A stretch of DNA of 5,064 bases from Methyloligella sp. (GTDB lineage: Bacteria > Pseudomonadota > Alphaproteobacteria > Rhizobiales > JALUTE01): the NCBI GenBank assembly GCA_027058255.1, contig JALUTE010000201.1, positions 1 through 5,064 of the forward strand. Direction: 5' to 3'. Shown piece by piece: positions 1 to 5,064 of the stretch. Made by a program: the position numbers and the translations under genes. Each line of letters opens with the position of its first letter. Within the stretch, counting starts at the first letter, position 1. Below the pieces are notes generated by a model. The model saw nothing but the letters and a program-made list of their open reading frames with translations, did not search any database and had not been told where the DNA came from.

Positions 1-699
1 CGGAAAGACCGGCGGCGGCGGCGGGCGCAGGATCGCGCGCAGCCGCACCGCCTGGCCCGGCGTGAGACGGGGAGCGCCGCCGCGCAGCGTCAAGCGCACC
101 CGCTCGGGCCATGCATCGCCCCGGCCTTGCGCCGCGCCCCGGACCTGCGCCCCCTTCCCCTCCACGGAGAGAACACGCATGGTGAGGCGCCAGCCCTCGC
201 GCCCCTTGGGTGCCATCCGCTCCAGCCAGCCGGTGAGGGTCACGGGGCCGATCGTGCGGGTGAGAACGGGCGCGCGCACCCATTCGGTGCGCAGCTTCGC
301 CGCGGCCAGGCCGAGGCTCGCCCACAGGAGGGCGCCGGCCAGGGCCATGGCGAGCGTGCCCCGGCACACCGCGACCTTGATCGCCACCGCCGCCAGCACC
401 GGCGCGAGCGCCACGGCAAGGCCCGGCTCGCGCGGCAAGGTGAAATAGAAGGCGATGCCGAGGCCGAAGAAGACCGGGCACCAGAGCACCCAGCGATCGC
501 GTTCAGCCTCCAGCGCTTCGGCGAGCCCCCTCAAGGCCCTTCCGGCCGGCCGCCCCGAGGCAAGCGGCCTTGCAGCACCGTCACCCGCCCTCGCATCCAC
601 GGCCCGATCCCCCTTCCCCGACCATGCACCCGGCTGGCCATGCGGCCACGCCGAGACCCCCGACTGGCGCGCTTGCCCGCACCGGCAGCCCGTACGCAT
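1..699 (-). CDS. comEC: ComEC/Rec2-family DNA-uptake channel protein, N-terminal part (runs off left edge)
   Basis: ComEC proteins form the inner-membrane channel through which single-stranded DNA enters during natural transformation; the family is also common in bacteria not known to be competent. Reading the minus strand down from an ATG at 699-697 gives 233 open codons to the window edge. After a 65-residue, Gly/Ala/Arg-rich, probably cytosolic tail comes the family-typical entry ERDRWVLW (residue 66 on). Three hydrophobic segments follow, at about 70-90, 96-112 and 115-131, and then a soluble stretch from about 135 with VTLTGWLE and a proline run near 228-232. This matches the N-terminal DUF4131/OB-like region of ComEC; the competence membrane core and any C-terminal metallo-beta-lactamase-like domain lie outside. 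An in-frame stop at 721-723 limits the start. The ATG at 699 has no clear Shine-Dalgarno, while a GTG at 600-598 has AAGGGGG about 8 bases upstream and would remove 33 poorly conserved-looking residues. The gene is divergent from gltX. The family call is firm; the start is not. Confidence 0.9.
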   Translation of the reverse strand, partial: MRTGCRCGQARQSGVSAWPHGQPGAWSGKGDRAVDARAGDGAARPLASGRPAGRALRGLAEALEAERDRWVLWCPVFFGLGIAFYFTLPREPGLAVALAPVLAAVAIKVAVCRGTLAMALAGALLWASLGLAAAKLRTEWVRAPVLTRTIGPVTLTGWLERMAPKGREGWRLTMRVLSVEGKGAQVRGAAQGRGDAWPERVRLTLRGGAPRLTPGQAVRLRAILRPPPPPVFP

Positions 700-804
700 G
701 GCCCAGCGCGCGCGATTGTGCTAAAGGGACGGCCGCCACGGGCGCTTTTCCTTATCTCCGCTCCAACATATTCCAGCACGAGATCAGCCTTGGGACCAGA
801 CGCC
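700..804. other. Divergent intergenic spacer comEC / gltX
   Basis: This 105-base gap between the divergent comEC and gltX starts must hold the gltX promoter and probably that of comEC. If comEC begins at the alternative GTG at 600, the spacer is about 204 bases. It contains the most AT-rich patch near gltX (about 745-775). I see no gene, RNA or repeat in it. Confidence 0.6.
746..772 (+). promoter_or_regulatory. Candidate gltX promoter (weak)
   Basis: TTTTCC at 746-751 and CATATT at 767-772 are separated by 15 bases and could act as weak -35 and -10 boxes of a sigma-70-type promoter. CATATT matches 4 of 6 bases of TATAAT, but the -35 match is poor and the spacing short. Transcription would start about 25 bases before the gltX ATG. 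The call rests mainly on this being the AT-rich patch just upstream of gltX in otherwise GC-rich DNA; it could be wrong. Confidence 0.2.
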
Positions 805-2226
805 ATGACCGATGCGGTGGTGACCCGTTTCGCCCCGTCTCCGACGGGCTTCCTGCATATCGGCGGCGCGCGCACGGCGCTGTTCAACTGGCTCTATGCC
901 CGCGGCCGGGGCGGTACCTTCCTGTTGCGCATCGAGGACACGGACCGGGCACGCTCGACCAAGGAGGCCATCGACGCCATTCTCGACGGGCTGAAATGGC
1001 TGGAGCTCGATTGGGACGGGGCGCCGCATTTCCAGCATGAAGGGGCGGAGCGTCATCGCGAGATTGCCGAGCGCCTGCTCGCCGAGGGCAAGGCCTACAA
1101 GTGCTTTGCGACCCCCGAGGAGCTCGCTGCCATGCGCGAGAAGGCGCGCGCCGAGGGGCGGGCGCCGGGCTATGACGGCACGTGGCGGGACCGCGACCCC
1201 TCCGAGGCGCCGGCGGGCGTGGCGCCCGCCATACGCTTCCGCGCCCCGCGCGAGGGCGAGACGGTGATCGAGGATCGCGTCCAGGGGCGGGTGGTCTTCC
1301 AGAACAAGGACCTCGACGACCTGGTGCTGCTGCGCTCGGACGGCTCGCCCACCTACATGCTCTCGGTGGTGGTGGACGACCACGACATGGGCATCACCCA
1401 TGTGATCCGGGGCGACGATCATCTCACCAATGCGGCCCGGCAGAGCCAGATCTACGAGGCGCTGGGCTGGGCGCGGCCGGTCTTCGCCCATGTGCCGCTC
1501 ATCCACGGCCCCGACGGCGCCAAGCTCTCCAAGCGCCACGGAGCGCTCCGCATCGAGGCCTACCGGGCCATGGGCTATCTGCCGGAGGCCCTGCGCAACT
1601 ATCTCGCGCGCCTCGGCTGGAGCCATGGTGATGACGAGATCATCTCGACCGAGCAGCTTCTCGAATGGTTCGATCTCGACGGCATCGGCCGCTCGCCGGC
1701 CCGTTTCGACTTCAAGAAGCTCGAGCATCTCAACGCCCATTACATCCGCGAGAGCGACGACGAGGCCCTTGTGCAGCGCATCAAGGACCTGCTGCCGGAG
1801 CGCGAGGACGGCGCCGCGCTCCTCTCCGAGATCAATGATGAGGGCTGGGAGAAGCTGCACCGCGCCATGCCCGGCCTCAAGGCCCGCGCCAAGACGCTGG
1901 TCGAGCTGATCGACAATGCCCGCTTCCTGTTCGCACGCCGCCCGCTCACCCTCGATCCCAAGGCCGCCAAGGTGCTGGACGAGACCGCGCGCAAGCATCT
2001 CGCCGCCCTTGCGGAGCGTCTCAAAGCCCTCGAAACATGGGACATCGAAGCCATCGAGGCGGCGGTTCGCGACTATGCGGACCGGGCGGGACTGAAGCTT
2101 GGAAAGATCGCGCAACCGCTTCGGGCGGCGCTCACCGGGCGCACGGTCTCGCCACCCATCTTCGACGTGCTCGCCGTGCTGGGGCGCGAGGAATCCCTCG
2201 CCCGGATCGCCGACCAGGCCGGCTGA
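805..2226 (+). CDS. gltX: Glutamyl-tRNA synthetase (class I)
   Basis: This cytosolic enzyme joins glutamate to tRNA-Glu using ATP. In many alphaproteobacteria, which lack GlnRS, a GluRS also charges tRNA-Gln for later amidation by GatCAB. The protein has 473 residues, the usual family length. The catalytic Rossmann fold opens with RFAPSPTGFLHIGG, in which HIGG (18-21) is the HIGH signature. RIEDTD follows at 42-47, VIRGDDHLTNAARQ at 200-213, and the KMSKS-type loop KLSKR at 240-244. The rest is the helical anticodon-binding part, ending near the stop. The zinc site of the E. coli enzyme is largely missing: only Cys100 remains of the four ligands, and the second part reads GYDGTWRD (122-129), so this is a non-zinc type. 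The frame is open far upstream (from about 127), but homology begins at the ATG at 805, which has GGGA about 9 bases upstream. It is divergent from comEC and followed by gltA on the same strand. Many alphaproteobacteria carry two GluRS genes; whether this one is discriminating cannot be told here. Confidence 0.97.
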   Translation: MTDAVVTRFAPSPTGFLHIGGARTALFNWLYARGRGGTFLLRIEDTDRARSTKEAIDAILDGLKWLELDWDGAPHFQHEGAERHREIAERLLAEGKAYKCFATPEELAAMREKARAEGRAPGYDGTWRDRDPSEAPAGVAPAIRFRAPREGETVIEDRVQGRVVFQNKDLDDLVLLRSDGSPTYMLSVVVDDHDMGITHVIRGDDHLTNAARQSQIYEALGWARPVFAHVPLIHGPDGAKLSKRHGALRIEAYRAMGYLPEALRNYLARLGWSHGDDEIISTEQLLEWFDLDGIGRSPARFDFKKLEHLNAHYIRESDDEALVQRIKDLLPEREDGAALLSEINDEGWEKLHRAMPGLKARAKTLVELIDNARFLFARRPLTLDPKAAKVLDETARKHLAALAERLKALETWDIEAIEAAVRDYADRAGLKLGKIAQPLRAALTGRTVSPPIFDVLAVLGREESLARIADQAG

Positions 2227-2242
2227 GCATCGCCCGATCCAC

Positions 2243-2289
2243 CGCGGCCGAAACCGCGCCCACGTCGGGGCCGCCGCCCGGGCCCGGCC
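2243..2289 (+). terminator. Possible weak transcription-end hairpins after gltX
   Basis: Starting 17 bases after the gltX stop, CGCGG (2243-2247) and CCGCG (2254-2258) can form a 5-bp stem with a CCGAAA loop. A second stem pairs GGCCG (2269-2273) with CGGCC (2285-2289). Neither is followed by a T tract, so these are not canonical intrinsic terminators. They may only reflect the high GC content, or help pausing for Rho-dependent termination. Confidence 0.2.
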
Positions 2290-2420
2290 TTGCCGCACTG
2301 CAAAAAGTGTACTACCCAAGGGGGGCAAGCTGGCCGCGCTCCTGCCCGATCAGGGACGCCTCGCCAAGAGCGGTCGTCGCGTCCCCGGGGGGCGTCACGC
2401 ATCTGCAAGGGTCGTGTCGC

Positions 2421-2510
2421 GTCTCCCAGGGATGGCGCCGGGCCGATGATCACAACCTTCCCACCGGCCGTCAACGCGCCGGGCAGACGGCAAGGACAAC
2501 CTTGGGAGAC
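2421..2510 (+). promoter_or_regulatory. Candidate folded mRNA leader covering the gltA ribosome-binding site
   Basis: Bases 2421-2431 (GTCTCCCAGGG) can pair with 2500-2510 (CCTTGGGAGAC) over 11 consecutive positions, with ten Watson-Crick pairs and one G.U. The 3' arm contains the gltA Shine-Dalgarno GGGAG (2504-2508). Inside, GGCGC (2434-2438) pairs with GCGCC (2476-2480), and GGCCG (2441-2445) with CGGCC (2465-2469), so the whole segment can form one long imperfect hairpin. TCCCA at 2459-2463 is a second, competing complement to the same Shine-Dalgarno. The pairing is read directly; that it controls translation is inference, and I recognise no known riboswitch class. Confidence 0.3.
2504..2508 (+). 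promoter_or_regulatory. gltA ribosome-binding site
   Basis: GGGAG lies 9 bases before the ATG at 2518 and is the best Shine-Dalgarno near the gene. It decides the start against the in-frame ATG at 2554, which has none, and the in-frame ATG at 2446, whose nearest purine run (AGGGA, 2428-2432) is about 13 bases away. Confidence 0.65.
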
Positions 2511-2517
2511 CCCCTTC

Positions 2518-3891
<1,374 letters not shown>

Positions 3892-5064
3892 GAGAGCACG
3901 ACCCGGGCCGCCGCCTCGCTGGGCGTGCCATGGGCAAGGGCGAGGCGCATGTCGATCTCGGCAAGGGCCTCTTCCTGGCTTTTCCGTGTGGGCGTCTCCT
4001 CCATGATCTCGCCGAGGGCCGAGGCCAGATTCTCCGCATTGCAGGCCTCCTGGATGAGCTCGGGAAAGACATTGCGCCCGAGAACCAGATTGGCGAGCAC
4101 GATCGAGGGCGCCTTCACCAGAAAGCGCAGATAGGCCGCGGGCCGCTCCACCCGATAGGCGACCACCATGGGCACGCCCGCGAGCGCCAGCTCGAGGGTG
4201 ACCGTGCCCGACGCCGCAAGCGCCGCGCGCGCAAGGCGGAAGGCGGCGAACTTGTCCTCCTCCCCCTCCAGAACATGCACGCGCATGGGCCAGTCGCCGA
4301 GATGGCGCTCGACGAGCGGGCGCACGCTCGCCACGGTGGGAAGCAGCACCGAGACGGGGCCGATGCGCGCCTCGAGCCGGGCGAGGGCACCCCGGAAGGC
4401 CGGCATCAGGAGCGCGACCTCGCTCGGGCGGCTGCCGGGCAGAAGCGCCAGCACCGGCCGGCGGGAATCGAGGCCGAGCCGCATGGCCAGGGCCTTGCCG
4501 TCGCGGCTGCGGATCCAGTCCCGGCGCTCGATCAGCGGATGGCCCACATAGGTGCAGGGCGGCCCGCCGAGCCGGGCATGAACATCCGGCTCGAAGGGCA
4601 GAAGCGCCAGCACATGGTCCACATAGCGGCGCATGCGCGCCGCCCGGCCGGGCCGCCAGGCCCAGACGCTCGGTGAGACATAGTCGATGATGGGAATATG
4701 CGGCGCGCGGCGTCGGATGCGCCGGGCGATCGGGTGGGTGAACTCCGGGCTGTCGATGATCACCACCGCGTCCGGGGCGTGCGCGAGCGCCGCATCGACC
4801 GTCTCATAGACCCGGCGCACGAGACGCGGCAGGCGGCGCAGAATGGCGAGCGGCCCCATCACCGCGATGTCGTCGAGCGGGTAAAGCGAGGCAAGGCCCT
4901 CGGCCTGCATGGCCTCCCCCCCGACACCGGCGAAGCGGATCGCGTCCGGGCAGGCCGCACGCAGCGCCCGCATCAGCGCCCCGCCCAGCCGGTCGCCCGA
5001 ATGCTCCCCGGCGACGAGAAAGACGCGCCGCACGCCCGCTGCGGGCCGGGCCTTCTTGATGTCC

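Larger units (their letters stand above)
2227..2517 (+). other. gltX-gltA intergenic region with likely gltA promoter and leader
   Basis: This 291-base gap has no convincing gene. Frames run open through it only because it is GC-rich, and the translated stretches look like nothing known. Just after gltX there are GC-rich inverted repeats (2243-2258, 2269-2289) and the 10-base palindrome CCGGGCCCGG at 2278-2287. The only AT-rich patch is about 2300-2316 (GCAAAAAGTGTACTACC), the best place for promoter elements, although I cannot find a well-spaced -35/-10 pair. The last 100 bases can fold into a stem that includes the gltA ribosome-binding site. The size and content suggest gltA has its own promoter and is not simply read through from gltX. 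Confidence 0.55.

Noticed and set aside
127..804. Upstream in-frame extension of gltX that could suggest a fused N-terminal domain
   Set aside because: The stretch runs antisense to comEC and its translation is Arg/Pro/Gly-rich and unlike any domain. GluRS homology starts at the ATG at 805.
2278..2287. The palindrome CCGGGCCCGG as a possible operator or recombination site
   Set aside because: A single short G/C-only palindrome is expected by chance at this base composition, and no partner copy is visible.
784..2328. A 514-codon open frame on the minus strand opposite gltX
   Set aside because: It is the antisense shadow of gltX in GC-rich DNA, where stop codons are rare. Its translation matches no family I recognise, while the plus strand carries a complete GluRS.
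2290..2517. Upstream in-frame extension of gltA, including an ATG at 2446
   Set aside because: The added residues resemble no citrate synthase N-terminus, and the ATG at 2518 has the better-placed Shine-Dalgarno.

Overview
This 5,064-base, very GC-rich window (roughly two-thirds G+C by eye) is ordinary chromosomal housekeeping DNA from an alphaproteobacterium, most likely of the Hyphomicrobiales (Rhizobiales). Three things point there: the codon use (strong G/C at third positions), protein sequences of alphaproteobacterial type, and the gene order comEC (reverse), gltX (forward), gltA (forward), lpxB (reverse). That order is a familiar arrangement at the end of the lipid A gene cluster in this group.

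Layout. Bases 1-699 hold the N-terminal third or so of a ComEC/Rec2-type DNA-uptake channel on the minus strand; the gene runs off the left edge. A roughly 105-base divergent spacer (700-804) separates it from gltX (805-2226, plus), which encodes glutamyl-tRNA synthetase. A 291-base spacer (2227-2517) has no convincing gene. It holds weak GC-rich hairpins, one AT-rich patch that could be promoter DNA, and a possible folded leader that would pair with the gltA ribosome-binding site. Next is gltA (2518-3891, plus), type II citrate synthase with all three catalytic residues. On the minus strand lpxB (3843-5033 or longer), lipid-A-disaccharide synthase, converges on gltA, and the two coding regions overlap tail to tail by 49 bases. 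The lpxB frame stays open to the right edge, so its true start may lie just outside.

The genes serve separate core functions: DNA uptake (ComEC, inner membrane), charging tRNA with glutamate (GltX), entry of acetyl-CoA into the TCA cycle (GltA), and the glycosyl transfer that forms the lipid A disaccharide (LpxB). The only metabolic link I would suggest is loose: citrate synthase leads through 2-oxoglutarate to the glutamate used by GltX.

I looked for RNA genes, mobile elements, CRISPR arrays and accessory systems and found none. I do not see a previously undescribed system here. The points worth a second look are the gltA/lpxB overlap, the possible Shine-Dalgarno-sequestering helix ahead of gltA, and start-site uncertainty for comEC and lpxB.
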